From NCBI GenBank assembly GCA_013298945.1, contig JAAFJR010000003.1, forward strand, positions 372,001 through 436,000: a DNA stretch of 64,000 nt, written 5' to 3'. Positions 1 through 8,945 of this stretch are shown piece after piece; position 1 is the first letter of the stretch; each line of letters begins with the position of its first letter. This DNA comes from Polaromonas sp. (lineage in GTDB: Bacteria; Pseudomonadota; Gammaproteobacteria; Burkholderiales; Burkholderiaceae_C). The position numbers and the translations under genes were made by a program. The notes beneath the pieces were generated by a model. The model saw only the letters and a list, made by a program, of their open reading frames with translations. It had not been told where the DNA came from and did no database searches.

Positions 1-56
1 CGCCAGACGCGGCTAAATGGCATTTGCGTGCATAAACGCTAAGCGCAGCTAAAAAT

Positions 57-90
57 AAACCCAGTCTGCAATTTGCACGCTGGGTTTTTT
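57..90. terminator. Bidirectional rho-independent terminator
   Basis: An 8-bp stem, AAACCCAG at 57-64 paired with CTGGGTTT at 80-87, is followed by a run of T on the plus strand. On the minus strand the stem is followed by a TTATTTTT stretch. It lies just after the stop codon of the TetR gene, so it probably ends the paa operon transcript and also shields it from whatever lies to the left of the window. Confidence 0.75.
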
Positions 91-96
91 ACGCCT

Positions 97-717
97 CTAT
101 TTTTCGGTCTTAACCGCACCCAAGCCGCCCAAAAACAAATCGGCCACCACAGGTGCCATATCAGCATGCGAGAGCTTGCCGTCGGGTTGCAGCCAGGTGA
201 ACATCCAGTTCATCATGCCAAACAGCAACATGGCCAGCGGTTTGTGCAAATCTGCGGCAATCAATTCTGGCCGAACTTGTGCAATCGCATTGGCAAACGA
301 GGCGACGACTTGGCGCTGCAGTTCTAAAACACGGGCTTGGTCGGCAGGTACTAAAAACTTCACATCTTCAGTTAGCACGCGGTGGGCATGGCGTGCACCT
401 GCGTATTCGAGCACAAAGCGCTCAATCAAGCGGCGCACATGGGCAGTGGCGTCTGCAGGTGGTGGATTCACCTTGTCTCCAGTGGCTACTTCCTCAATCA
501 AAGCGTGCAAACGCGCCACGTGGGTGGTGGCAATTTCAAACAGCAGCTGTGACTTGTCGCGCACATAGTGGTATAGCGCTGGTTTGGACATGCCGCAGGC
601 GGTAGCGACCTCGTTCATGGAGGTGCCAACAAAGCCTTGGCGAGCAAACAGCTCGGCCGCTTGGGTCAAAATCGCCTCGCGTTGTATGTCGTATCCGGGG
701 GCGCGTCCTCTTGCCAT
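97..717 (-). CDS. paaR: TetR/AcrR family repressor, probable PaaR
   Basis: The 206-residue protein has a TetR-type N-terminal helix-turn-helix (roughly residues 15-60, with the SMNEVATACGMSKPALYHYV segment) and an all-helical C-terminal ligand domain. In Burkholderiales a TetR protein named PaaR represses phenylacetate genes and is released by phenylacetyl-CoA. The gene is the last one of the paa operon, 39 bp after paaE, and the promoter before paaI carries a perfect TetR-like palindrome, so autoregulation through the operon promoter is likely. The function comes from family and context; the ligand is not visible in the sequence. Confidence 0.8.
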   Translation of the reverse strand: MARGRAPGYDIQREAILTQAAELFARQGFVGTSMNEVATACGMSKPALYHYVRDKSQLLFEIATTHVARLHALIEEVATGDKVNPPPADATAHVRRLIERFVLEYAGARHAHRVLTEDVKFLVPADQARVLELQRQVVASFANAIAQVRPELIAADLHKPLAMLLFGMMNWMFTWLQPDGKLSHADMAPVVADLFLGGLGAVKTEK

Positions 718-756
718 GTGGTGTATATGTTATCCGTGTGTTGTACAGATTGCTGC

Positions 757-1836
757 TTAGCGCTCGTCGAAAGATATCACCATCCGCTCAGTCAGCGGAT
801 GGGCTTGGCAGGTTAGCACAAAACCAGCGGCGACTTCATGCGGCTCGAGCGCAAAGTTTCTATCCATGCGTACTTTGCCCTCTATCAACTTAGCACGGCA
901 AGTGCAGCACACGCCAGATTTGCAGGAATAAGGCACTTCTAGCCCCGCGGCTGCCGCAGCGTCTAGCACGTTGCCATGCTCGGTGCGAAATTCGATCTCG
1001 CGGTTTAAGCCGTCGCGGATGATTTGAATCCTCGATTGCGGCGCATCGCCCTCTTGTAAAGTGGGTTTGGCTTTGGTTGCCGCGGCATCTACTGGCACAC
1101 CAAAGCGTTCGATGTGGATGTGTTCTGCAGGCACTCCCGCTGCGAGCAGTGCTGCATCCGCTTCGTCATTAAATCCATGAGGTCCGCATACAAAGACATG
1201 GTCCAGTTGCTGGGGCTGAATCAACAAGCTCAAAAACTCGCCTAACTTAGCTTGCGTCAACCGCCCACTGTTGAGCGGTGCATCCATGTGTTCCTGCGAA
1301 AAAACGGTGTGCAGCGTCAAGCGCGTCAGATAGCGGTTTTTCAGGTCTTCCAACTCTTCTTTAAACATGGTGGAACTTTGGCGGCGGTTACCGTAGATGA
1401 GGGTGAAGCACGACAGAGGCTCACGCGCCAGCACGGTTTTCATGATTGCCAAAATTGGTGTGATACCGCTGCCGCCAGCAATGCCCAAGTAATGCCGCGC
1501 TTGTGATGCATCAACCGGCACATAAAAGCGCCCTTCGGGGGGCAAAACGTCAATTTGTTCACCGACTTTCAAGCTTTGGTTTATCCAGCCCGACATCACA
1601 CCGCCAGTGACATGGCGCACGCCGATACGCAGGTCACAGTCGTCTACGCCCGAGCAGATGGAGTAAGAGCGCCGTTCTTCTTTGCCGTTTAACTGGGTGC
1701 GCAGGGTCAAGTGCTGGCCTTGGGTGAATTGGAATTCGTGTTGAAGCGCGGCGGGCACCTCGAAGGAGACGATCACGGCTTCGTCTGTGTCGGGCGTGAT
1801 GCTTTTGACGCGCAGTGCGTGGAAATGGGTACTCAT
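757..1836 (-). CDS. paaE: Phenylacetyl-CoA 1,2-epoxidase reductase PaaE
   Basis: The protein (359 aa) is a two-part reductase. An N-terminal ferredoxin-reductase FAD/NAD(P) module (RRSYSICS near residue 55, GGSGITPILAI near 120) is followed by a C-terminal plant-type 2Fe-2S ferredoxin with YSCKSGVCCTCRAKL and a last cysteine in FVLTCQAHP. It passes electrons from NADPH to the PaaABC oxygenase, which epoxidises phenylacetyl-CoA. It sits 24 bp after paaD in the same operon. Length and motifs match the family with nothing missing. Confidence 0.95.
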   Translation of the reverse strand: MSTHFHALRVKSITPDTDEAVIVSFEVPAALQHEFQFTQGQHLTLRTQLNGKEERRSYSICSGVDDCDLRIGVRHVTGGVMSGWINQSLKVGEQIDVLPPEGRFYVPVDASQARHYLGIAGGSGITPILAIMKTVLAREPLSCFTLIYGNRRQSSTMFKEELEDLKNRYLTRLTLHTVFSQEHMDAPLNSGRLTQAKLGEFLSLLIQPQQLDHVFVCGPHGFNDEADAALLAAGVPAEHIHIERFGVPVDAAATKAKPTLQEGDAPQSRIQIIRDGLNREIEFRTEHGNVLDAAAAAGLEVPYSCKSGVCCTCRAKLIEGKVRMDRNFALEPHEVAAGFVLTCQAHPLTERMVISFDER

Positions 1837-1860
1837 AAGATTTTTAACGCTGAAAGATGC

Positions 1861-2409
1861 TTAAAAAGGTTTGAAGTGCTCAAATGGCTCTTTGCAGGAT
1901 AGGCAACGGAACAAAGCTTTGCATGCGGTGGAGCCAAAGGCGGATAGGCGCTCGGTTTGGCTACTGTCACAGCGCGGGCAGTTCAGCGCGGGTGCTTCTT
2001 GTACGGCTTGACGACCTTGCGGCATGTAGCGTAGGACGATGTCTTGGTCAATTTGCACAGGGCCAGGTGGCGCAATGCCGTAGCGGCGCAGCTTGTCGCG
2101 GCCCTCAGCGCTGATCCAATCACTGGTCCAAGCAGGTGCGTGCGTTGTAGTTAAATTTATAGGAGTAAATCCGGCTGTAGCCAAGGTATTTACTGCCTGA
2201 ACAGCTATCATTTCAGTAGCAGGGCAGCCGGAATAGGTGGGCGTTAAAACCACATTCAGCCCACGTTCACCGTGCATTTGCACGTCCCGCACTATGCCCA
2301 AGTCGCAAATAGACACCACGGGCACTTCGGGGTCGAGCACGGTGTGCAGGACTTCCCAAGCGTAAGCAACGGTCAATGTGGTAGTAGATTCTGCGTTTGC
2401 AATCACCAT
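1861..2409 (-). CDS. paaD: PaaD, Fe-S assembly-type protein of the PaaABCE epoxidase
   Basis: The 182-residue protein carries an N-terminal MIP18/DUF59 domain (PTYSGCPATE is its hallmark) and a C-terminal zinc-ribbon-like pair of cysteine motifs, CPRC and CLSC. PaaD is thought to mature the Fe-S or di-iron centres of the epoxidase. The gene overlaps paaC by 7 bp. Codons for residues ATEMIAVQAVNTLATA coincide exactly with a 48-bp copy of the dispersed repeat described for this window (2173-2220), yet the segment keeps the normal family length, so the protein is probably functional. The start gives a normal N-terminus; no strong ribosome-binding site is seen. Confidence 0.93.
   Translation of the reverse strand: MVIANAESTTTLTVAYAWEVLHTVLDPEVPVVSICDLGIVRDVQMHGERGLNVVLTPTYSGCPATEMIAVQAVNTLATAGFTPINLTTTHAPAWTSDWISAEGRDKLRRYGIAPPGPVQIDQDIVLRYMPQGRQAVQEAPALNCPRCDSSQTERLSAFGSTACKALFRCLSCKEPFEHFKPF
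2173..2220 (-). repeat. 48-bp dispersed repeat, copy inside paaD
   Basis: Read on the minus strand it runs GCTAC, then ATAGC, then a core AGGCAGTAAATACC and finally GGCTACAGCC. About 30 of the 36 bases from ATAGC onward match the consensus. It is translated in the sense register as IAVQAVNTLATA; the consensus TAG stop is CAG here. Confidence 0.75.
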
Positions 2410-3218
2410 ACACCGCCCGGAAAGCTACGTTGCAAGTGCTGCATGTCCGCCAACAAAAATCCCATGTGCTCGCTATGGCGACCCACTTTGCCAGTGCTGG
2501 AGAAGGCGTTCGCTTTGGGTATTTGCAGGGTCGCAGCGGTCAGCACGGCTTCTACATCGGCGAGCCAAGCGGTTTTGACGTCGCCAAAGCGCGTGCCTAA
2601 ACCCGTGGCGTGTGCCGCTTCGTCCACGGGATCGTTGCTAAACATCTCAGTGGTGTACGGCCAGAGCTGGTTCAGCGCGTCCTGCATACGGCGGTGTGAC
2701 TCTTGCGTGCCGTCACCCAAACGCACTACCCAGTCGCCCGCGTGTTGCTGGTGGTAGCGTGCTTCTTTTACTGCTTTGCCAGCAACGGCGGCCAGTTCGG
2801 CATCGTTGGATGTTTGCAAACGCTGCCACAAAGGTTTGAGGAAGCTCGCCACCGCAAACACACGCAGTATGCTGAAGGCAAAATCGTTCGGCTGCCCCTT
2901 GCGGATGCCGTTGGGCAATTCAACCAAGGTGAGGTTCACATAATCGCGCTCATCGCGCAAAAAAGCGAGTTGATCCTCTGTATAGCTATTAGGTGCGCTG
3001 AGTGTTCCCGCCAAGGCGTATAAAAGTCGTGATTGACCGACCAGATCGAGCGCGATATTGGTCAGCGCAATGTCTTCTTCCAGCGCCGGCGCGTGGCCGC
3101 ACCATTCGCCCAAGCGTTGTGCGAGGATCAGACAGGTATCGGCTAGTCGTAAAACGTAACGGAGTTTTGGGTCGGTAGAGATGCTAATCGAAGCTTGCAT
3201 GAAGTCAATCTCGCTCAC
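2403..3218 (-). CDS. paaC: Phenylacetyl-CoA epoxidase structural subunit PaaC
   Basis: PaaC is the non-catalytic ferritin-like partner of PaaA in the multicomponent oxygenase that turns phenylacetyl-CoA into its ring 1,2-epoxide. The 271-residue sequence has the family segments LTNIALDLVGQSRLLY and KEARYHQQHAGDWVVRLGDG. It begins inside the end of paaB (4-bp overlap) and ends inside the start of paaD, which suggests translational coupling. The carboxylate ligand set is incomplete, as is normal for this structural subunit. Confidence 0.95.
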   Translation of the reverse strand: MSEIDFMQASISISTDPKLRYVLRLADTCLILAQRLGEWCGHAPALEEDIALTNIALDLVGQSRLLYALAGTLSAPNSYTEDQLAFLRDERDYVNLTLVELPNGIRKGQPNDFAFSILRVFAVASFLKPLWQRLQTSNDAELAAVAGKAVKEARYHQQHAGDWVVRLGDGTQESHRRMQDALNQLWPYTTEMFSNDPVDEAAHATGLGTRFGDVKTAWLADVEAVLTAATLQIPKANAFSSTGKVGRHSEHMGFLLADMQHLQRSFPGGVW

Positions 3219-3535
3219 ATGTGATCCACAGCAGCCGGCAGCTCGTAAAAGCTGGGGTGGCGGTAGACCTTGTCGGCCATAGGATCAAAGTAGATGTCTT
3301 TTTGCGCGGGATCGGAGGCGATGATGGCGCTTGATGGCACGACCCAGATGCTCACGCCCTCTTGGCGACGGGTGTAGACGTCGCGTGCCAGCTGAATGGC
3401 CATGGTCGCATCGGCGGCGTGCAAGCTACCGCAGTGTTTGTGGTCTAAACCTGCTTTGCTGCGCACAAAAACTTCCCACAGTGGCCATTCTTTGTTGCTG
3501 CTGCTGGGTTTGGTAGAGTCTGTCGATGTGCTCAT
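3215..3535 (-). CDS. paaB: Phenylacetyl-CoA epoxidase small subunit PaaB
   Basis: PaaB is the small bridging subunit of the PaaABCE complex. The 106-residue protein contains [20 protein letters not shown] and the WVVPSSAI and ARDVYTRR segments typical of the family. It overlaps paaA upstream and paaC downstream by 4 bp each. Length is slightly above the commonest PaaB size because of a Ser/Thr-rich N-terminus. Confidence 0.94.
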   Translation of the reverse strand: MSTSTDSTKPSSSNKEWPLWEVFVRSKAGLDHKHCGSLHAADATMAIQLARDVYTRRQEGVSIWVVPSSAIIASDPAQKDIYFDPMADKVYRHPSFYELPAAVDHM

Positions 3536-4566
3536 GCTGCTAATTCCTTATTGATGTTTATGGCTACTTGTTTAGCTGCATGAGCCAGCGCCGCTTCGCG
3601 CACCCAAGCACCGTTATCCCAGGCGTCCACGCGGGCTGCGAGCCGCTCTTTGTTGCAAGGGCCGTCCCCGCCAACCACTTGCCAAAATTCTGCCCAATCA
3701 ATCGGTCCCATGTCATAGTGTTGGCGAGTCTCGTTCCATTTCAGCAGCGGGTCGGGCAGGTTGACGCCCAGAATGGAGGCTTGCTCGACCGTAGCATCAA
3801 CAAACTTTTGTCGCAAATCGTCGTTGCTGATACGTTTGATGCCCCAGCGCATGGATTGCTCAGAGTTGGGTGATTCGGCGTCCGGCGGGCCAAACATCAT
3901 CAGCGATGGCCACCACCAGCGGTTTACCGCGTCTTGCACCATGGCGCGTTGGGCAGCTGTGCCTTGCTTCATCATAGTCAGCAGTGCTTCATAGCCTTGC
4001 CGTTGGTGAAAAGATTCTTCGCGGCAAATCCGCACCATCGCCCTCGCATAGGGCGCGTAGGAGCAGCGGCACAGGGGCACTTGGTTCATGATGGCAGCGC
4101 CGTCCACTAGCCAGCCGATCACACCCATGTCCGCCCAGGTCAGGGTCGGGTAGTTGAAGATGGAGCTGTACTTGGCTTTACCGGTGTGCAGCGCGTCCAG
4201 CAATTGGTCGCGCGAAGTGCCCAGCGTCTCGGCCGCAGCGTACAAATACAAGCCGTGACCCGCTTCGTCTTGCACCTTGGACAGCAAAATCGCTTTGCGT
4301 TTTAACGTCGGCGCACGGCTGATCCAGTTGCCCTCGGGCAGCATGCCCACAAACTCTGAATGCGCGTGTTGGCTGATTTGCCGCACCAGCGTCTTACGGT
4401 AGTGCTCAGGCATCCAGTCTTTGGCTTCTATGAAATCGCCTGCGTCGATGCGAGCGTCAAAACGTTCTTGTGATTGCAACTCGTCAGCACTACGAAGCTT
4501 TGCTTTTGATGCTGCTTCTAGTGCTTTGTCTTCTGCACTCATGGTGTCCATGGATTGGGTGTACAT
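3532..4566 (-). CDS. paaA: Phenylacetyl-CoA epoxidase catalytic subunit PaaA
   Basis: The 344-residue protein is the di-iron oxygenase subunit that inserts one oxygen atom into the ring of phenylacetyl-CoA. Iron-ligand motifs are visible in order: [13 protein letters not shown] and [17 protein letters not shown]. It is followed without a gap by paaB and lies 15 bp after paaK. The first methionine gives MYTQSMDTM; an internal ATG a few codons later is also possible, so the true N-terminus is uncertain by about eight residues. Confidence 0.95.
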   Translation of the reverse strand: MYTQSMDTMSAEDKALEAASKAKLRSADELQSQERFDARIDAGDFIEAKDWMPEHYRKTLVRQISQHAHSEFVGMLPEGNWISRAPTLKRKAILLSKVQDEAGHGLYLYAAAETLGTSRDQLLDALHTGKAKYSSIFNYPTLTWADMGVIGWLVDGAAIMNQVPLCRCSYAPYARAMVRICREESFHQRQGYEALLTMMKQGTAAQRAMVQDAVNRWWWPSLMMFGPPDAESPNSEQSMRWGIKRISNDDLRQKFVDATVEQASILGVNLPDPLLKWNETRQHYDMGPIDWAEFWQVVGGDGPCNKERLAARVDAWDNGAWVREAALAHAAKQVAININKELAA

Positions 4567-4581
4567 ACAGGCTCCAATAAA

Positions 4582-5886
4582 TTATTTCTTACGTAAATCA
4601 ACCACGCGCCGCGCTTTGCCCACCAGCGTGCGCTCAATGCTGTTGGGTGCTTCCACGCTGACTTGGGTGGTGATGCCCACCAAGGTTTTGATGCGTTCGG
4701 TCAACCACGTTTGCGCCTCTGGTGCGCTGATGTTCGCTGTGGGCAACAGCTCACAACGAACTTGCACCGCATCCAAATGCCCATCGCGGGTCACGACGAG
4801 CTGGTACTGACCAGAGAGCTGGCTGTGTTGCAGCACAATTTCTTCAATCTGCGTCGGGAAGACGTTGACGCCGCGGATGATCAGCATGTCGTCACTGCGA
4901 CCCACAATCTTGCCCATGCGACGCATGCTGCGCGAGGTGGGTGGCAAGAGGCGTGTCAAATCGCGTGTGCGGTAGCGGATGATGGGCAGCGCTTCTTTGG
5001 TCAACGAGGTGAAGACCAGTTCGCCCTCCTCGCCATCAGGCAAGAGTTCCCCCGTTTCGGGGTCGATGATTTCGGGGTAAAAATGGTCTTCCCAAATCAC
5101 AGGGCCATCTTTGCTTTCAATGCATTCGCTGGCCACGCCAGGGCCCATCACTTCAGACAAGCCGTAAATATCCACCGCATCAATGCCTGCGTTGGTTTCA
5201 ATTTCGTGACGCATGGCCTCGGTCCACGGTTCTGCGCCGAAAATACCTAGCTTCAGGCTGGACGTTTTGGCATCTAAGCCTTGCCGTTCAAATTCTTCAA
5301 TCACCACTTGCATGTAGCTGGGTGTGCACATGATGATGCTGGGCTGGAAGTCGGTGATCAACTGCACCTGCTTCTCGGTCTGCCCGCCCGACATTGGGAT
5401 GACGGTGCAACCCGCCCGCTCCACGCCATAATGCGCACCCAAGCCGCCGGTAAACAAGCCGTAGCCGTAAGCCACATGCACCAAATCGCCCGCACGAGCG
5501 CCCGCAGCACGAATCGACCTTGCAACCAAATTTGCCCAAGTGTCGATGTCCTTCAAGGTGTAGCCCACCACAGTCGGTTTACCAGTCGTGCCCGACGAGG
5601 CATGAATGCGCGCCACCTGCTCGCGCGGCACGGCAAACATGCCAAACGGGTAGTTGGCGCGCAGGTCGTGCTTGGTGGTAAAGGGGAATTTGGCCAAATC
5701 GGCCAGTGTTTTCAGGTCGTTGGGATGGATACCAGCAGCGTCAAACGCTTCCTTATAGTGCGGGACGTTGTCGTAGGCGTGCTGCAAGGTTTGCTTCAAA
5801 CGCGTCAGTTGTAGTGCTTGCAATTCATCTTTGCTGGCGCGTTCAATCGGTTCTAAATCGTTAGGGGCGGGGAATTTAACAGGCAT
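4582..5886 (-). CDS. paaK: Phenylacetate-CoA ligase
   Basis: PaaK activates phenylacetate to phenylacetyl-CoA using ATP and CoA, the entry step of the pathway. The 434-residue protein is an AMP-forming acyl-CoA synthetase with the phosphate loop ASSGTTGKPTVVGYT (near residue 95), the YGLSEVMGPGVASEC adenine-binding segment and a C-terminal lid domain with RSDDMLIIRGVNVFPTQIEE. Length is normal for the family. It lies 22 bp after paaI and 15 bp before paaA, so it is the second gene of the operon. Confidence 0.95.
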   Translation of the reverse strand: MPVKFPAPNDLEPIERASKDELQALQLTRLKQTLQHAYDNVPHYKEAFDAAGIHPNDLKTLADLAKFPFTTKHDLRANYPFGMFAVPREQVARIHASSGTTGKPTVVGYTLKDIDTWANLVARSIRAAGARAGDLVHVAYGYGLFTGGLGAHYGVERAGCTVIPMSGGQTEKQVQLITDFQPSIIMCTPSYMQVVIEEFERQGLDAKTSSLKLGIFGAEPWTEAMRHEIETNAGIDAVDIYGLSEVMGPGVASECIESKDGPVIWEDHFYPEIIDPETGELLPDGEEGELVFTSLTKEALPIIRYRTRDLTRLLPPTSRSMRRMGKIVGRSDDMLIIRGVNVFPTQIEEIVLQHSQLSGQYQLVVTRDGHLDAVQVRCELLPTANISAPEAQTWLTERIKTLVGITTQVSVEAPNSIERTLVGKARRVVDLRKK

Positions 5887-5908
5887 ATGACGTATTCCTA
5901 AGAGCGTT

Positions 5909-6346
5909 TTACAGAGCGACCATCTTTTTGTCTTTGAGTCGATACGAGCGCCCGCGCATCACAGCCACGCGCTTACCGTCTTGGTTGCAAACATCAATGT
6001 CATACAAACCGGTGCGTCCCGCTAAGTTGATTTCTTTGGCAACGGCGGTCAGCACATCGCCACCTTGGACCGCTGCTATGAACTCAATCCCTAGAGACGA
6101 GGCCACGGTCACATCGTTGTACGAATTGCAGGCATAGGCAAACGCCGTGTCCGCCAAAATCGTGATGTAACCGCCGTGGCAGATGGCAAAGCCATTCAAC
6201 ATCCGTTCTTGCACGGTCATGTTCATGGTGGCAAAACCTGCCCCGACTGACACAAGCTGGATATTTAAATCTTGCGCCACGCGGTCTTTGGCGAGCATGG
6301 CTTGGCTGACAGCTTGGGCGAGTTGTTGCGGGGAAAATGTAGTCAT
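5909..6346 (-). CDS. paaI: Hydroxyphenylacetyl-CoA thioesterase PaaI
   Basis: A hot-dog fold thioesterase of 145 residues with the segment LNGFAICHGGYITILADTAFAYACNS, which contains the active-site helix. PaaI is thought to rescue CoA from dead-end phenylacetate intermediates. It is the first gene of the paa operon. A sigma70-like promoter and a perfect palindromic operator lie directly upstream. The ATG chosen follows the promoter by about 40 bp; no strong ribosome-binding site is apparent. Confidence 0.92.
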   Translation of the reverse strand: MTTFSPQQLAQAVSQAMLAKDRVAQDLNIQLVSVGAGFATMNMTVQERMLNGFAICHGGYITILADTAFAYACNSYNDVTVASSLGIEFIAAVQGGDVLTAVAKEINLAGRTGLYDIDVCNQDGKRVAVMRGRSYRLKDKKMVAL

Positions 6347-6361
6347 AGGGTTGAGTATAAG

Positions 6362-6379
6362 TTACCGACCGGTCGGTAA
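6362..6379. promoter_or_regulatory. Perfect 18-bp palindrome, probable PaaR operator
   Basis: TTACCGACCGGTCGGTAA is its own reverse complement. It lies between the -10 box and the start codon of paaI, where a bound TetR dimer would block transcription. ACCGACCGGTCGGT-type sites are what one expects for PaaR-like repressors in Burkholderiales. Confidence 0.85.
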
Positions 6380-6384
6380 TGTTT

Positions 6385-6413
6385 ACTATAACCCGCTAAA
6401 TACGCCTCGTCAA
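6385..6413 (-). promoter_or_regulatory. Sigma70 promoter of the paa operon
   Basis: On the minus strand TTGACG (6413-6408) and TATAGT (6390-6385) are separated by exactly 17 bp. Both boxes are near consensus. The predicted transcription start falls at the edge of the 6362-6379 palindrome. Confidence 0.8.
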
Positions 6414-6432
6414 TAGGGTGAACCTAGGCTTT

Positions 6433-7326
6433 CTAATCAAGTAAAGCCAACGATTCCTGCATCACTCGCTGGCTAAACGCCATGCTCACATGCCCTTCTG
6501 CCGTTACCAACCTGTTATCTGCATCAGGCAACATGGCGGTAGAGGTTGGCACGACAATATTGTCGCAGTTGCTGTACCAGCAGGTGAATTTTGCGTAGCG
6601 CGATGCCGGTTCGTCTTTGGCTAATTGCTTCGTCCAAGCCCCCAAACGCTGCATTTGGTGGGTGTTGATAAAGGGCAGAAGCGCTTTTTCAGTCGATAGC
6701 GCTGTTCCGAAGTGAGGCGTGCCAATAGTGATGACGCGTTTGATACGATCGTCATTGCCCAAGCTAGACCGCAACCAAGCCCGTGCCGCCAGGCCGCCCA
6801 TGCTGTGGCAAATTAAGGTGGGTGCTTGCCCTGTGGCTAAAGTAATTTTGGTGACCGCCGCTTCAACAATGATGGCGTAGTCATCTATCGACCCAAAAGC
6901 GGGTTCTAGGGTGACGGAGGCAAAAGCACGATTCTGCAACTGAAGCTGGGCCATCCAAGGTGACCAAAATGCTCGATTACAGAAAAAGCCGTGAATAAAC
7001 ACCACACCTGCTTTGTTGGATGGATGCAAAGCATCTGAAATTGCTTGAGTTCGAAACGGTTGCCGCCATAAAAAAACACTTGGCGCGGTGCGGGCTTCTC
7101 GCACAAAAGCTAGAAATAATGCCCACAACGTTGAACATGGTTGAGAGTCGTTGCGATTTAGGCAATGAATAACTATAAATAATATAGCTACATAGGCAAT
7201 ATATGCGATGGTTATTGCCGAAAAACCAATGTAAAAACGCGAATAATCGGGCGAAACGTACCAAATCCAGGCGCCTAAGCTGGCTAAGAGTAAAAAAACG
7301 ACAGTTTGTTGAATTCTTGCAATCAT
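6433..7326 (-). CDS. Membrane-anchored alpha/beta hydrolase (lipase/esterase-like)
   Basis: The protein (about 297 aa) has two hydrophobic N-terminal segments and then an alpha/beta-hydrolase domain: oxyanion-hole region FIHGFFCNRAFW, nucleophile elbow CHSMGGLAARAWL (GxSxG-like), and a late DNRLVTAEGHVSM that may hold the catalytic His. It resembles triacylglycerol lipase-type hydrolases; the substrate cannot be told. I start at the ATG at 7326; a further ATG at 7344 would overlap the divergent tldD region. The second hydrophobic segment (IAYIAYVAILFIVI) is encoded by a repeat copy at 7172-7219 read antisense. Confidence 0.7.
   Translation of the reverse strand: MIARIQQTVVFLLLASLGAWIWYVSPDYSRFYIGFSAITIAYIAYVAILFIVIHCLNRNDSQPCSTLWALFLAFVREARTAPSVFLWRQPFRTQAISDALHPSNKAGVVFIHGFFCNRAFWSPWMAQLQLQNRAFASVTLEPAFGSIDDYAIIVEAAVTKITLATGQAPTLICHSMGGLAARAWLRSSLGNDDRIKRVITIGTPHFGTALSTEKALLPFINTHQMQRLGAWTKQLAKDEPASRYAKFTCWYSNCDNIVVPTSTAMLPDADNRLVTAEGHVSMAFSQRVMQESLALLD
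7172..7219 (+). repeat. 48-bp dispersed repeat, copy inside the lipase-like gene
   Basis: CTATAAATAATATAGC, then TACAT, then AGGCAATATATGCG and a degenerate right end. It is read in the antisense register by the minus-strand gene as TIAYIAYVAI. The antisense TAA of the consensus is TAT here, which keeps the frame open. Confidence 0.7.
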
Positions 7327-7369
7327 GCGGGTATTCTGCACCATGCCTTGGGATGCCTACAATGTAGGC

Positions 7370-8926
7370 ATGACCTTTAATGCACTCTCTCTAAAATCGT
7401 CCACGCCTTCAAATCTAAGCGCTGAGCAAACCCTGCTGCAAAGCAAGCGTCTTGCGCCGCAAATCGAACCGACCGAGCAAAGAATTGCCATCGCCAAAAA
7501 GCTACTGCTAACGCCGTTTGGGTTGACCGAATCGCACTTGGCAAAAGCTTTGCACGAAATCAAAGCACACAAGGTGGATGACGCTGATTTGTACTTCCAA
7601 TACACCCGCTCAGAGGGTTGGAGCTTGGAAGAAGGCATCGTCAAAACCGGTAGCTTCAGTATTGACCAAGGCGTTGGCGTACGTGCCGTGAGTGGCGAGA
7701 AGACGGCATTTGCGTACTCTGATGACATTTCCATGGCGTCTTTACTAGATGCAGCGCGTACTGTGAGATCAATTACTGCTGCAGCCACCAATAAATCTGC
7801 CAAAGTAGCTACCAAAAAAGTAGCATTAAGTCGCTCACTTTATCCCGATTTAGACCCGATTTCAACACTGGACAGCACCGCCAAAGTGCAGTTGCTTGAA
7901 AAGGTGGAGAAACTAGCGCGCTCCAAAGACCCGCGTATCAAGCAAGTCATGGCTGGTTTGGCTAGTGAATACGACGTTGTTTTGGTCGCCCGCGCCAACG
8001 GCGTATTGGCGGCTGACGTGCGCCCATTAGTGCGTTTGAGCGTCACCGTCATTGCCGAGCAAACCATCAAAGGCCAAGTACGCCGTGAAACCGGCTCTGG
8101 CGGCGGCGGTGGGCGCTTGGGCATGGCGTATTTTGACGATGCACTGATTGAAGAATACGTGTCCAGCGCGGTGAACGCTGCGTTGACCAATTTAGCTTCT
8201 CGCCCAGCCCCTGCAGGCGAAATGACGGTGGTTTTAGGCGCCGGCTGGCCGGGCATTTTGCTGCATGAGGCGATTGGACATGGCTTGGAGGGTGATTTCA
8301 ACCGCAAGGGCTCTAGCGCCTTCAGTGGCAAAATCGGCAAGCGCGTCGCCGCAAAAGGCGTGACCGTGCTGGACGACGGCACCCTGCCGGACCGCCGTGG
8401 TTCGCTCAATGTGGACGACGAAGGCAACGCCACCCAGCGCAATGTACTGATTGAAGACGGCATTTTGAAGGGCTATATTCAAGATTCCATGAATGCACGG
8501 CTGATGGGTGTCAAACCCACCGGCAACGGCCGCCGCGAGAGCTACGCCCACGTGCCCATGCCGCGCATGACCAACACCTACATGCTGGGCGGCGACAAGG
8601 AGCCGGCGGAAATCATCGCCAGCATCAAAAAAGGCCTGTACGCCAGCAACTTTGGTGGCGGTCAGGTCGATATCACTTCAGGCAAGTTCGTATTCTCAGC
8701 GTCCGAGGCGTTTTGGGTTGAAAACGGCAAAATCCTCTACCCCGTCACTGGTGCCACCTTGATTGGCAGCGGCCCTGAGTGTCTCAAGCACGTCAGCATG
8801 ATTGGTAACGATGTGAAGCTGGACAGCGGCGTCGGTACTTGTGGCAAAGAAGGCCAAAGCGTGCCGGTCGGTGTGGGCCAGCCTACGCTAAGGATTGATG
8901 GATTGACGGTGGGCGGGACAGCGTAA
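7370..8926 (+). CDS. tldD: TldD metalloprotease
   Basis: TldD pairs with TldE/PmbA to degrade unfolded peptides and process some modified peptides and antitoxins. The 518-residue protein has the zinc site in HEAIGHGLEGDFNRKGSSAF (HExxxH) and the late segment GMCGKEGQ-like TCGKEGQSVPVGVGQP typical of the family. The first 45 or so residues are a Ser/Thr/Leu-rich extension before the usual N-terminus. I choose the ATG at 7370 (MTFNALS) over the ORF opening at 7325, which would run back into the divergent gene. No partner tldE is present in the window. Confidence 0.93.
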   Translation: MTFNALSLKSSTPSNLSAEQTLLQSKRLAPQIEPTEQRIAIAKKLLLTPFGLTESHLAKALHEIKAHKVDDADLYFQYTRSEGWSLEEGIVKTGSFSIDQGVGVRAVSGEKTAFAYSDDISMASLLDAARTVRSITAAATNKSAKVATKKVALSRSLYPDLDPISTLDSTAKVQLLEKVEKLARSKDPRIKQVMAGLASEYDVVLVARANGVLAADVRPLVRLSVTVIAEQTIKGQVRRETGSGGGGGRLGMAYFDDALIEEYVSSAVNAALTNLASRPAPAGEMTVVLGAGWPGILLHEAIGHGLEGDFNRKGSSAFSGKIGKRVAAKGVTVLDDGTLPDRRGSLNVDDEGNATQRNVLIEDGILKGYIQDSMNARLMGVKPTGNGRRESYAHVPMPRMTNTYMLGGDKEPAEIIASIKKGLYASNFGGGQVDITSGKFVFSASEAFWVENGKILYPVTGATLIGSGPECLKHVSMIGNDVKLDSGVGTCGKEGQSVPVGVGQPTLRIDGLTVGGTA

Positions 8927-8945
8927 GTCGAAAGAAAACTATACT

